Positions 43,759 through 52,451 are shown, counted from the first letter of the stretch. The stretch: DNA of 64,000 bases from Bacteroidales bacterium (GCA_019416285.1 DXXM01000002.1:62001-126000); one strand, 5' to 3'. Made by a program: numbers and translations. The notes: generated from the letters alone by a model not told the origin.

Positions 43759-44670
43759 ATGCGTTTCATATCCGATTCCGAAATAAAAGCACTTGATATT
43801 TCTCCCGCTCAGTGTGTCGCCTGGGTTCGGGAGGCGTTTCTGATGAAGAAGCGTTGCCATCTCCCGGCAAAGATTTCACTCCATCCGCAGGGCACCGACT
43901 TCATAAATACCATGCCTTGCCTTCTGCCGGAGGAATATCATCGTTTCGGATGTAAGATTGTGTCGCGCATCAAAGGCTCGGTCCCTTCGCTCAAGAGCAA
44001 TATGATGCTCCTTGATTCCTCAAACGGCGACATGCTCGCTATTCTGGACTGCGACTGGATTACTGCCATGCGTACAGGTGCTGTGGCTACCCTTGCAATC
44101 ATGACTCTCGCCACTCCCAGAGCATCGGTTTTCAGCTTTATAGGTCTCGGGGTTATCGGCCACGCCACGTTGGAATGTTTTCTGTCGCAGTACGGCGACA
44201 GGCATATCACTGTCCGCCTGAAGCGATACAAGGACCATGCCGAGAATGTCATAGGATATTTTTCGCCGCGTTATCCAGCCGTCAATTTCGAGATTGCCGA
44301 CACAATGGATGATTTTGTCAACGATGCCGATGTCATCGTGTCGTGTATAACGGATGCCACCGGTATGTTGGTCGAAAATACGGATTTGCTTAAGCCCGGA
44401 GTGCTAATTGTGCCTGTCCATACCCGCGGTTTTCAGAACTGCGACACCATTTTCGACAAGGTTTTTGGCGACGACACCGACCATGTCCGCGATTTCCGCT
44501 ATTTCAGTCAGTTCCGTAAGTTCGGCGAGATTTCCGATGTGCTTTCCGGAGAGCTACCGGGCCGTGAGAGCGACGAGGAGCGAATTTTGTCATACAACAT
44601 AGGCCTCGGTCTCCACGATGTATATTTTGCATCGAAAATCGAACAATTGCTGAACGAAAAGACAGAATAA
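43759..44670 (+). CDS. ornithine cyclodeaminase/mu-crystallin family protein
   Basis: A 303-residue NAD(P)-dependent protein of the OCD/mu-crystallin family. It has the substrate-site lysine K66 in 'FGCKIVSRIKGS', R105 in 'TAMRTGAVA', the dinucleotide-binding glycines in 'FIGLGVIGHATLE' and 'ADVIVSCITDATG'. Relatives deaminate ornithine, make imines or reduce keto acids (SbnB, alanine dehydrogenases, ketimine reductases). The family member here cannot be assigned by eye. It lies 4 bp after the nucleotidyltransferase/PLP fusion and directly before the flippase, so it probably modifies or supplies an amino-acid-derived substituent of the polysaccharide. Confidence 0.8.
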   Translation: MRFISDSEIKALDISPAQCVAWVREAFLMKKRCHLPAKISLHPQGTDFINTMPCLLPEEYHRFGCKIVSRIKGSVPSLKSNMMLLDSSNGDMLAILDCDWITAMRTGAVATLAIMTLATPRASVFSFIGLGVIGHATLECFLSQYGDRHITVRLKRYKDHAENVIGYFSPRYPAVNFEIADTMDDFVNDADVIVSCITDATGMLVENTDLLKPGVLIVPVHTRGFQNCDTIFDKVFGDDTDHVRDFRYFSQFRKFGEISDVLSGELPGRESDEERILSYNIGLGLHDVYFASKIEQLLNEKTE

Positions 44671-46107
44671 TTGGCTGAATCTATTGCAAATAAGGCTGCT
44701 GTCGGGACATTCTGGGCTGCTGTTGACCGTTTCGGGGCAATGGCATTGCAGTTTGGTTTCAATCTCGTGCTTGCGCGCCTGCTGTTGCCGCGTGATTTCG
44801 GCGCGATAGGAATGATAGAAATTTTTATCTTGGTCTCGCAGGTGCTTGTCGACGGAGGTTTCGCATCGGCTCTGATTCAGAAGAAAGAACCTACTCAGAC
44901 GGACTATTCGACTATTTTCTACTGGAACATTCTGATGTCCGTGTGCCTTTACGGTATAATATATCTCTGCGCGCCACTTGTCGCAGATTTTTACAATATG
45001 CCGGAGTTGCAGCCGGTTTTGCGGACCATAGGACTGCTCCTGATTACAAATGCGATGTCAATCATACAGACCAATCGTCTGCGCAAACAGCTGGCTCTCG
45101 ACAAACTTGCCCTTGCAAATCTTAGCGCCTACGCCATCGCGGGCTCTTTTGCCGTGGCTGCCGCCCATTCGGGCTACGGCGTGTGGAGCCTGGTGATTCT
45201 GCAACTCTCGTTTAGCACCTTGCTCGCCGTGATTTTATGGATAGTGACTCGCTGGACTCCTGCACCGGTCATTTCCCGCGACTCTCTCCGGGAATTATTC
45301 TCGTTTGGAGGCTATCTTTTGGCCGCGACTCTTCTCCAGGAAATATGCAAGAATATGCAGGCGCTCGTCATCGGAAAGCGATTCTCGGCCACCACTCTCG
45401 GTCTGTATTCCCAGGCTTCCAAGCTTGATAAAATCTCTTCCTATACGCTTCCAAACATACTTGTGCAGGTGATGTATCCCGTCTATGCCTCAGTACAGGA
45501 CGATAACGACCGACTCTCCGCTATGCTGCGGGCCAACACTCGCGTCATCTCTTTCGCCATATTTCCGCTCATGGCCATCCTGATTCTTATAGCCGCCCCG
45601 CTCGTCGTATTCCTGTGGGGTGATGATTGGGCTCCCTGCGCGCCTTATTTTCAGATCATGTGTGTGGGCGGCCTTTCGATTTGCCTTCAGAATGTAAATT
45701 TCTATGCTGTCGCTGCCAAGGGAAAGAGCCACACATTGTTCAACTGGAGCTTTTACAAATGGGGCTTCCTGCTGCTTACGATTTTTGTCGGGATGCTCTT
45801 CGGAATCTATGGTATCCTCTTGGGACTGGTTCTCAGCAATTTCAATATCTATTTTGTAAATGCCTTCCTCGCCGCTCGTCACACCGGCTATACCATATCC
45901 TCGCAAATGCGTGACATATTGCCGATTCTGCTGTTGGCGGCGGCGTGTATGGGTGCGGTTTATCTGCTTCAGATGCTCATGCCGCTCCATTTCATCCTGA
46001 CAGCGTGTGTCTATCTGATATTGTACGTCGGGCTCGCCTGGTCATTCAGAATGAAAGTGGCGGAGGAAATAAAAACAGTAATCGGGCGTTTTATTAATAA
46101 ACGATAA
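44671..46107 (+). CDS. oligosaccharide flippase (MOP/Wzx family)
   Basis: A 478-residue membrane protein with 12-14 hydrophobic segments. The N-terminus 'ANKAAVGTFWAAVDRFGAMALQFGFNLVLARLL' is typical of the polysaccharide-transporter (MOP/RfbX-like) class, as are 'QKKEPTQTDYSTIFYWNI' and 'GRRFSATTLGLYSQASKLDKI'-like helices ('ALVIGKRFSATTLGLYSQ' in this sequence). It moves the lipid-linked repeat unit across the inner membrane. The start is TTG at 44671, immediately after the OCD stop, and it preserves the conserved N-terminal helix. Confidence 0.9.
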   Translation: MAESIANKAAVGTFWAAVDRFGAMALQFGFNLVLARLLLPRDFGAIGMIEIFILVSQVLVDGGFASALIQKKEPTQTDYSTIFYWNILMSVCLYGIIYLCAPLVADFYNMPELQPVLRTIGLLLITNAMSIIQTNRLRKQLALDKLALANLSAYAIAGSFAVAAAHSGYGVWSLVILQLSFSTLLAVILWIVTRWTPAPVISRDSLRELFSFGGYLLAATLLQEICKNMQALVIGKRFSATTLGLYSQASKLDKISSYTLPNILVQVMYPVYASVQDDNDRLSAMLRANTRVISFAIFPLMAILILIAAPLVVFLWGDDWAPCAPYFQIMCVGGLSICLQNVNFYAVAAKGKSHTLFNWSFYKWGFLLLTIFVGMLFGIYGILLGLVLSNFNIYFVNAFLAARHTGYTISSQMRDILPILLLAAACMGAVYLLQMLMPLHFILTACVYLILYVGLAWSFRMKVAEEIKTVIGRFINKR

Positions 46108-46115
46108 ATTCTGCC

Positions 46116-46970
46116 ATGACAAATCAATCCACGGCCTCCTCCTCCATGCTTGACGCCTCCCTGCAGGCCAGGTTGCGGCAACGTTTCAACCCCGATGGTT
46201 CGAAACTGCGCCGCCATCAGCTGCTGATGCTTGAGATGCTCAAGAAAATAGACCGGATATGCCGTGAAAACGGTATCAGATACTGGCTCAGTTCCGGGAC
46301 ATGTATCGGGGCATTACGCCACGGCGGTTTTATCCCGTGGGACGATGATGTGGATATCGAGATGCTTGAGGAGGATTTCATACGTCTGCGCGACATAATG
46401 GCCTCTTATCCGGCCGACGATATGGCTTGGCAGGATGCTGTCACGGATAGAAACTATGTCCAGCCCTTTGCAAAAATCCGAGATGTCAACACCGAAATAA
46501 GTGAGGATCCGTTCCTTGACACTACCTACAGGTATCGTGGCGTGTACATAGATGTATTTGCTCTGCGCCCGAGCTCTTCCTGTCTGCTTTACAGGATGTG
46601 TTGCAAAATTCAGGGCCTTTTTCTATACCGTGCGCAATACATCCGGAACGACTCACTGCGGCGCCGGGTGCTCGGTTTTTCCAGAATGTTTGTGACAAAC
46701 GGCATATTCAGGATTCTTTCAGCCATAGGCCGTATCGGTCATGGCAACAGATACCGCCATCTTCCCGGCACATCCTACAGCAAACCCCGTTTTCTTGAGG
46801 ACATCGCGTCAACGAGGCTTGCGAAATTCGAGGACACACTTTTGCCGGTACCCGTCAACGCCGAACATTATCTTGAAAAAATCTATGGCGATTACTGCTC
46901 GCTTCCCCCGCTGGATTCCATATATCCGCATGTCTCTGAAGTGAAATGGCTCAGTCGGACACAGGAATAA
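46116..46970 (+). CDS. LicD-family phosphotransferase
   Basis: A 284-residue protein of the LicD/fukutin-related class. The core motifs 'LEMLKKIDRICRENGIRYWLSSGTCIGALRHGG' and 'FIPWDDDVDIEMLEEDFIRL' include the metal-binding DDDVD. Streptococcal and Haemophilus LicD proteins transfer phosphocholine from CDP-choline to surface glycans. The presence of a cytidylyltransferase-like/PLP fusion in the same operon suggests a CDP-amino-alcohol donor. It starts 8 bp after the flippase and is the last gene of the locus, in front of a strong terminator. Confidence 0.88.
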   Translation: MTNQSTASSSMLDASLQARLRQRFNPDGSKLRRHQLLMLEMLKKIDRICRENGIRYWLSSGTCIGALRHGGFIPWDDDVDIEMLEEDFIRLRDIMASYPADDMAWQDAVTDRNYVQPFAKIRDVNTEISEDPFLDTTYRYRGVYIDVFALRPSSSCLLYRMCCKIQGLFLYRAQYIRNDSLRRRVLGFSRMFVTNGIFRILSAIGRIGHGNRYRHLPGTSYSKPRFLEDIASTRLAKFEDTLLPVPVNAEHYLEKIYGDYCSLPPLDSIYPHVSEVKWLSRTQE

Positions 46971-46990
46971 ATCGAAAAACAGAAAGAAAA

Positions 46991-47046
46991 AAGTAATCCC
47001 CTCGGCTGCCATCTGTCAGTTCAGCCGAGGGGATTACTTTATTTTT
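46991..47046. terminator. bidirectional terminator after licD
   Basis: A perfect 18 bp stem (46991-47008 with 47022-47039) is followed by TATTTTTAT on the plus side and preceded by an A-rich run that is T-rich on the minus strand. It separates convergent licD (ends 46970) and the PPIase gene (ends 47061). Confidence 0.88.
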
Positions 47047-47060
47047 ATGGGTGGACTGGT

Positions 47061-48998
47061 TTATTTACCTGTGCAGTTTTTCAGTGCTTTGCGGTTGATT
47101 TTTACCTTATACTTTTTGTGGAGGGTGTTGACCCAATTGCGTTCAAGTTCCTGCTGATAGTCGCTTGTGACGGCGCCTTTCACGTCAGATGCTTCCTCGG
47201 GCGCGTCAATTACGCGTCCCTCGTAGGCAAACCACGCCTCCCATCTGCCGGGAGCCTCGGGGCGAGAGCCGTTGAAAGCCACATTGTCGACAATCGCGTT
47301 CTCACCTTGCGCGGTCACTACTCTCTCAACCTTGATGTCGCGGTCGAACTTGTCGCGCAGACGCGCTATCAGAGAGTCGTTGTCGAGCTTGGCGTCGGCG
47401 AGATAGTTTTGTGCGGCATTGGCCACAGAATCCGACGTTGCAAAAATCACATAGCCTTTATAGTGGGGCTTGTCCCAACTATAGCTTTTGCGGTTGGCCT
47501 CGAAGTAGTTCTTCAGCCCCTCGGTGTCGCTCGTGGAGCGCTCCCACACATTGCGGTTGCTGATTTCGAAAAGCAGTATGCCGTCGCGATATTCGTTTAC
47601 GAGATTGCGGTAGTCGGGATTGTCGTTCAGGAGCTGCGTGCGTGCGGCGAGAGTGGTTTCGTCGTCGAGGAGCTGGTTCAGACCGGAGTTAAACACAGTG
47701 AAGGCGTCGTTTGCTCCTCCGCGTACATTTTCCGGAATCGAATTGCAGACATCCGCTGGACTGATTTTCTTTCCGCTCACACTTGCCACAGTCGCGTTCA
47801 TGGCCGCTGCGGTCTCGAAAGCAGTTTTTGCATTGGCTGTTCCTGCCATCGCTTTCATTATCTCAGTCAGGGCCGTCGAATCGACCTTGACATCAAACTG
47901 GCTGCGGAGCTGCGCCAGCCGCTCCTTTTCAGGCATTGTGGCACGCATGTCGCGCTGGATGGCGGCCTGGATAGCGGGACGTTCCTCATCTATTGAGCCT
48001 ATGCCGCGGTGAGACAGCGTCTGTACGATATGGTAGCCGTATGTCGTCTCGAAAGGAGCCGAAATCTCGCCGTCTTTCAGGCTGAACGCTGCATCCTCAA
48101 ATTCCTTCACCATTTCGCCCGGACCGAAGAAACCGAGTTTGCCGCCGTTGGCCGCAGAGCCGGGGTCCTCGCTTTCAGCACGTGCCACGGCGTCGAAATC
48201 CGCACCGTTGAGGAGCAGTGTGTGGATGGAATCAATTTGTGCTTTCTTTTTTGCCGCCTCCTCGGGTGAGAGTCCGCGGGTCAGTTTCAGGATATGACGG
48301 GCCTCCACCTTGCCGGGATTCTGACGTTCCGCCTCCACCTTAATAATATGGAATCCATAGGGCGCATCGTCGATGACCTGCGAAATATCTCCGACAGGCG
48401 TGTTGTAGGCGGCATATTCAAAGGGGTAGGGGAATCTGTTGGCATTGATATATCCCATCGAGCCCTTGTTGCGGAGCGCCGAGCGGTCCGACGAATATTT
48501 CACAGCCATTTCTCCGAAATCGGCTCCGCCATTGACTATGGCGTTGCGGATGCTGTCGAGACGCAGGCGGTTGGCATTGTGTTCGGCGTATGTCGAGCCC
48601 GCGGGGAGCATGATGTGGCTCACGAGGCGTGAAGTGGCCAGGCGCCCGTAGGCTTCGTCGATAAGTCGTTTGGTGACAAGCGAATCGGTCATATACGGTT
48701 TTGAGAGTTCCACGCAATATCCCTCGAACTCCTTGCGGAAATCCTCAGTCTGATGCAGTCCCTCAGCCTCGGCTTCTGCTATTTTCAGTTTATATACCAC
48801 AAACATGTCGACATATTCGTCGAGGGTCTGAGGTGCGAGTTGCTGAAGATTGTTTTTCTGATATAGGTACTCGAATTCGCTCTTGTGGATATCTTTTCCG
48901 GCTATGTTCATCACGACGGGATCATTGTTTTTGGCGGCCGTAGCCGTGAGGATAGCCAGTGCCGGAAGAGCTGACAATAGGATGGTTTTTTTTTTCAT
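47061..48998 (-). CDS. periplasmic peptidyl-prolyl isomerase with two parvulin domains
   Basis: A 645-residue SurA/PpiD-like protein. The ATG at 48996-48998 is chosen because it opens on the signal peptide 'MKKKTILLSALPALAILTATA'; an ATG at 49019 would only add seven residues. An N-terminal chaperone-like helical region contains 'SEFEYLYQKNN'. It is followed by two parvulin repeats, about 130-235 ('SHIMLPAG', 'KYSSDRSALRNKGSMGYI', 'YGFHIIKVE') and about 240-345 ('ARHILKLTRG', 'GADFDAVARAESEDPGSAANGGKLGFFGPGEM', 'YGYHIVQTL'). It assists outer-membrane protein folding. Codons 2-5 contain ten consecutive A residues. It lies downstream of guaB on the same strand. Confidence 0.88.
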   Translation of the reverse strand: MKKKTILLSALPALAILTATAAKNNDPVVMNIAGKDIHKSEFEYLYQKNNLQQLAPQTLDEYVDMFVVYKLKIAEAEAEGLHQTEDFRKEFEGYCVELSKPYMTDSLVTKRLIDEAYGRLATSRLVSHIMLPAGSTYAEHNANRLRLDSIRNAIVNGGADFGEMAVKYSSDRSALRNKGSMGYINANRFPYPFEYAAYNTPVGDISQVIDDAPYGFHIIKVEAERQNPGKVEARHILKLTRGLSPEEAAKKKAQIDSIHTLLLNGADFDAVARAESEDPGSAANGGKLGFFGPGEMVKEFEDAAFSLKDGEISAPFETTYGYHIVQTLSHRGIGSIDEERPAIQAAIQRDMRATMPEKERLAQLRSQFDVKVDSTALTEIMKAMAGTANAKTAFETAAAMNATVASVSGKKISPADVCNSIPENVRGGANDAFTVFNSGLNQLLDDETTLAARTQLLNDNPDYRNLVNEYRDGILLFEISNRNVWERSTSDTEGLKNYFEANRKSYSWDKPHYKGYVIFATSDSVANAAQNYLADAKLDNDSLIARLRDKFDRDIKVERVVTAQGENAIVDNVAFNGSRPEAPGRWEAWFAYEGRVIDAPEEASDVKGAVTSDYQQELERNWVNTLHKKYKVKINRKALKNCTGK

Positions 48999-49117
48999 GA
49001 GTGATTGGTTGCTGACCATTATGGTTCTTGCTTCAATTATTTAACGGAACGATACGCGCTTTATTGCATATTCGCTCCGAATAACGTGAGTCCAACTTCC
49101 GGATACTTCTATATACG

Positions 49118-49155
49118 GAAAGAGCACTGCCGCCCTATGGCCGCAATGCTCTTTC
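49118..49155 (-). terminator. hairpin after guaB
   Basis: An imperfect stem (49118-49132 with 49141-49155, two mismatches) lies in the 200 bp between guaB and the PPIase gene. There is no clear T-run on the minus strand, so it may be an attenuator or a Rho-dependent site instead. Nothing else is seen in this gap. Confidence 0.45.
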
Positions 49156-49198
49156 TGTGTCTTTATCGGAATGACAGGCAGACCGGTCAGTGCGTTTC

Positions 49199-50677
49199 TT
49201 ATCTTGCCGAAGCGCTGTAGTTGGGGGCTTCCGAAGTGATGGCGACATCGTGGGGATGGCTCTCGGCCACACCAGCATTGGTGATGCGGGTGAATTTGGC
49301 CTCGTGGAGATGCTCGATGTCGGGAGCGCCGCAGTAGCCCATGCCTGCGCGGAGACCGCCCAGCATCTGATAGACCACCTCATAAAGCAGACCCTTGTAG
49401 GGCACACGGGCAGCGATACCTTCGGGAACGAGTTTCTTCGCGTCGGTCTCGTTGGCCTGGAAGTAGCGGTCTTTCGAACCCTTTTCCATAGCTTCGAGCG
49501 AACCCATGCCGCGATATGATTTGTATTTACGCCCGTTGTAGATGATTGTGTCGCCGGGGGATTCCTCGACACCTGCGAGCATACCGCCGAGCATCACTGA
49601 ATAGGCGCCTGCTGCGAGTGCCTTGACGATGTCGCCGGAATAGCGGATACCGCCGTCTGCAATCAGAGGCACGCCTGTGCCCTTGAGCGCCTTGGCCACG
49701 TCATAGACGGCACTGAGCTGGGGCACACCTACGCCTGCGATAATGCGGGTTGTGCAGATTGAGCCCGGGCCGATGCCCACCTTAACGCCGTCGGCGCCAT
49801 GTTTGACGAGATATTTCGCAGCCTCGCCTGTTGCGATATTGCCGACAACCACATCTATGTGGGGATATTTTTTCTTTACTGCTGTCAGCACGCCGACCAC
49901 ACCCTTGGAATGACCGTGGGCTGTATCGATTACGATAGCGTCGACACCGGCTTCGACAAGTGCGTCGACACGCTCCATCGAGTCAGCTGTCACGCCGACA
50001 CCGGCAGCCACACGCAGACGTCCGAGTTTGTCCTTGCAGGCAAATGGTTTGTCCTTGGCTTTGGTAATGTCCTTGTATGTCACAAGTCCTACAAGACGGT
50101 TGTCGGAATCGACTACCGGGAGCTTTTCAATCTTGTGCTGCTGGAGAATCTGAGCTGCTTCCTCGAGGTTGGTCGACTGGTTGGTGACGATAAGATTCTC
50201 TTTGGTCATCACATCATCAATCAGACGCATCGGATTCTGCTCGAAACGGAGGTCGCGGTTGGTGACAATACCCACAAGTTTGCGGTCTTCGTCGACCACG
50301 GGGATACCGCCGATATGATACTCACGCATCATGTTCAGAGCATCGGCCACGGTGCTTCCTCTCTTGATTGTGACGGGGTCATAAATCATGCCGTTTTCAG
50401 CTCTTTTCACTGCATGGACCTGACGGGCCTGTTCTGCAATCGACATGTTCTTGTGGATTACACCGATACCACCTTCACGCGCGATGGCAATAGCCAAAGC
50501 AGCCTCGGTCACTGTGTCCATGGCGGCAGAGACGAGGGGGACGTTCAGAGTGATGTTGCGGGAAAATCGGGTGCTAAGGTTAACTTCGCGGGGAAGAACT
50601 TCCGAATAAGCCGGAATAAGGAGGACATCATCAAAAGTGAGTCCGTCCATTTTTACTCGATCAGCAATAAATGACAT
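49199..50677 (-). CDS. guaB: IMP dehydrogenase
   Basis: A 492-residue enzyme that oxidises IMP to XMP with NAD, the committed step to GMP. The ATG at 50675-50677 gives the family N-terminus 'MSFIADRVKMDGLTFDDVLLIPAYS'; nine extra residues upstream are rejected. Two CBS domains occupy about 95-210. The catalytic cysteine is C308 in 'GIGPGSICTTRIIAG'. 'ADGGIRYSGDIVKALAAGA', 'MGSLEAMEKGSKDRYF' and the 'GGLRAGMGYCG' end are all present. Confidence 0.97.
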   Translation of the reverse strand: MSFIADRVKMDGLTFDDVLLIPAYSEVLPREVNLSTRFSRNITLNVPLVSAAMDTVTEAALAIAIAREGGIGVIHKNMSIAEQARQVHAVKRAENGMIYDPVTIKRGSTVADALNMMREYHIGGIPVVDEDRKLVGIVTNRDLRFEQNPMRLIDDVMTKENLIVTNQSTNLEEAAQILQQHKIEKLPVVDSDNRLVGLVTYKDITKAKDKPFACKDKLGRLRVAAGVGVTADSMERVDALVEAGVDAIVIDTAHGHSKGVVGVLTAVKKKYPHIDVVVGNIATGEAAKYLVKHGADGVKVGIGPGSICTTRIIAGVGVPQLSAVYDVAKALKGTGVPLIADGGIRYSGDIVKALAAGAYSVMLGGMLAGVEESPGDTIIYNGRKYKSYRGMGSLEAMEKGSKDRYFQANETDAKKLVPEGIAARVPYKGLLYEVVYQMLGGLRAGMGYCGAPDIEHLHEAKFTRITNAGVAESHPHDVAITSEAPNYSASAR

Positions 50678-50701
50678 ATAATGATTAAAATTTATTGCGT
50701 G

Positions 50702-50709
50702 CAAAGTTA
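50702..50709 (-). promoter_or_regulatory. -7 box of guaB
   Basis: The minus strand reads TAACTTTG 25 bp upstream of the guaB ATG. No good -33 partner is seen. Confidence 0.55.
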
Positions 50710-50881
50710 GTCAAATTTTTTCATATACGCAGAATATCCGGCGGGGATATTTTAAAATATTTTTTGACGGGTTCCCGAAGCGGATTCTGCCTCCCGCTGT
50801 CTATTTATGCGTTTTTCATTCCATTGCTCCGGTTTACTTATTGTATTTACCATGACGCATTTTTATTGGTATGGATTTGCC

Positions 50882-50910
50882 TTTGGTTTCATAAATAATA
50901 TGTATCTTTG
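50882..50910 (+). promoter_or_regulatory. promoter of the secreted beta-helix-like protein
   Basis: TATCTTTG at 50903-50910 is preceded by TTTG at 50882-50885 (17 bp spacer) and at 50876-50879 (23 bp). It sits 64 bp before the ATG. Confidence 0.55.
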
Positions 50911-50974
50911 TCGGCGGCAGAGTGATTCTGCTAAATTATTAATATCATAACGTTTTAACTTACCTTTTTAATTC

Positions 50975-52327
50975 ATGAGACAAAAATCTTTACTCCTTTT
51001 CAGCGCGTTTTTTCTGACCGCAGCCAGCGGTGTTTCCGCAGCCGACGGCATAACCGTGACTCCCGCAGCGGGCAGTGACATCACAGCCGCCGTCGCCGAT
51101 GCCAAAGGCTCTTCCGAGGCGGTCGGCACAATCACAATCAATCTTGCCGAAGGCGCATCCTACACAGTCAGCGGTTCGCTTGAGCCTGCCGCCGGTCTCG
51201 TCATCAACGGCAACGGCGCCACCATCGACGCTTCCGCCCTCGAAACTCCTTTCATCCTTATGAGCACTACTCCGTCGGTGGAGCTGTTGAATGACTATTA
51301 TCGTATCGATGCCGTGACCATCAGTGGCGTGACCGTCAACGGTCTTAAAAATTCGATTTTCTACGACAACAACACCAAATATTGTGTCGTGGATTTAAAG
51401 ATTGAAAATTCGACTCTCGCTCTTGCCACGACAGCAGTCGAAAACGAGGCTCTCGTTTCCTTCAAGGCTGGTGGCGCCAAGGATGTCACAATCAAAAACT
51501 CCGTTATTTACGGCAATGGTGAAGTAGCCAAATACTTCATCCGCTACAACAACAGCGCTCGTCTTGACCGCTATGGTTTTGACAAGAACACCGAATTCCA
51601 GACCATGACTTATCTCGACAATACTTTCTACAACCTTCTCAAATCAGATGGTCAGTGGGGTAACTATTCTGCCATTGCCGGACAGAATTATATAAAGTTC
51701 GATGTTCAGAAAAACATCTGGTTTGACTGTGGGAAGGATATAATCCGTCGTATGGCCGGTGGACGTTTCGGCAACAATGCTCCCAAGCTGTTCAACCTTA
51801 ACACATACTTCAACGACGGCGAGTGTCTTGCCGAATCCGAGAAGACCTACGACAATGGCCGTATCCTCGAAACTAATCCTGAGTTCAAGGATGCCGCAAA
51901 TGCCGACTTCACCATCGGAGCCTACACCCAGCAGGCACAGTTCCAGACCGGAGCCGAGAAATTCCTCACCAAGTTCGAACCAGCAGATATTTCCGCAGTA
52001 AAAGCCGAGCTCCTTGCTGAAATCAACAAGGCCAGCGGTCTTGCAGGTACAGATACAAGCGAGGCTGCCGAACTCCTCCGCGCTTCCATCGCCGCTGCCC
52101 AAAGCGTTTATGACACTGCATATTTCGACTTTGAAATCACCCGCGCTATCGAGACTCTCAAGACTGCCGAGGCTGAATTCGAGAAGTCAGGCATTGTGGA
52201 CGTTGTCATCGAAAACAATGCTCCTGTCGAATACTTCAACCTTCAGGGCGTCCGCGTCGAGAATCCAGCCAACGGTATCTTCATCCGTCGTCAGGGTACC
52301 GAGGTATCGAAAGTCCTCGTGAAATAA
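50975..52327 (+). CDS. secreted beta-helix-like protein with C-terminal sorting-like motif
   Basis: A 450-residue protein with a signal peptide ('MRQKSLLLFSAFFLTAASGVSA'). Residues about 50-320 have repeated short strands with asparagine and glycine turns ('LVINGNGATIDASAL', 'VTISGVTVNGLKNSIFYDN', 'DVTIKNSVIYGNGEV', 'MTYLDNTFYNLL', 'FDVQKNIWFDCG') typical of pectate-lyase-like right-handed helices (DUF4957/DUF5123 style). A helical linker occupies about 335-405. The end 'VEYFNLQGVRVENPANG' followed by 'FIRRQG' and a lysine-ending strand is the short C-terminal motif common on exported Bacteroidales proteins. No catalytic residues can be named. A terminator follows 39 bp downstream. Confidence 0.72.
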   Translation: MRQKSLLLFSAFFLTAASGVSAADGITVTPAAGSDITAAVADAKGSSEAVGTITINLAEGASYTVSGSLEPAAGLVINGNGATIDASALETPFILMSTTPSVELLNDYYRIDAVTISGVTVNGLKNSIFYDNNTKYCVVDLKIENSTLALATTAVENEALVSFKAGGAKDVTIKNSVIYGNGEVAKYFIRYNNSARLDRYGFDKNTEFQTMTYLDNTFYNLLKSDGQWGNYSAIAGQNYIKFDVQKNIWFDCGKDIIRRMAGGRFGNNAPKLFNLNTYFNDGECLAESEKTYDNGRILETNPEFKDAANADFTIGAYTQQAQFQTGAEKFLTKFEPADISAVKAELLAEINKASGLAGTDTSEAAELLRASIAAAQSVYDTAYFDFEITRAIETLKTAEAEFEKSGIVDVVIENNAPVEYFNLQGVRVENPANGIFIRRQGTEVSKVLVK

Positions 52328-52365
52328 ATTTCCGGCCTGACATTCGGGAAGTCCCACAGACAATC

Positions 52366-52409
52366 AGCGAGCCATCCGGCATTGACCGGACGGCTCGCTA
52401 CTATTTTTT
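52366..52409. terminator. terminator after the beta-helix-like gene
   Basis: A 14 bp stem (52366-52379 with 52386-52399, one mismatch) with a T-run at 52403-52408. The convergent operon ending at 52452 may use the other face. Confidence 0.8.
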
Positions 52410-52451
52410 GCATCTAATTGATGTCTGTGATATATCTGATGTGGGTTGCGC

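Noticed and set aside
47118..47996. Plus-strand open frame of 292 codons opposite the PPIase
   Set aside because: Antisense to the parvulin gene, with no promoter and no protein-like motifs.
49799..50674. Plus-strand open frame of 291 codons opposite guaB
   Set aside because: Antisense to a highly conserved enzyme; a compositional shadow.
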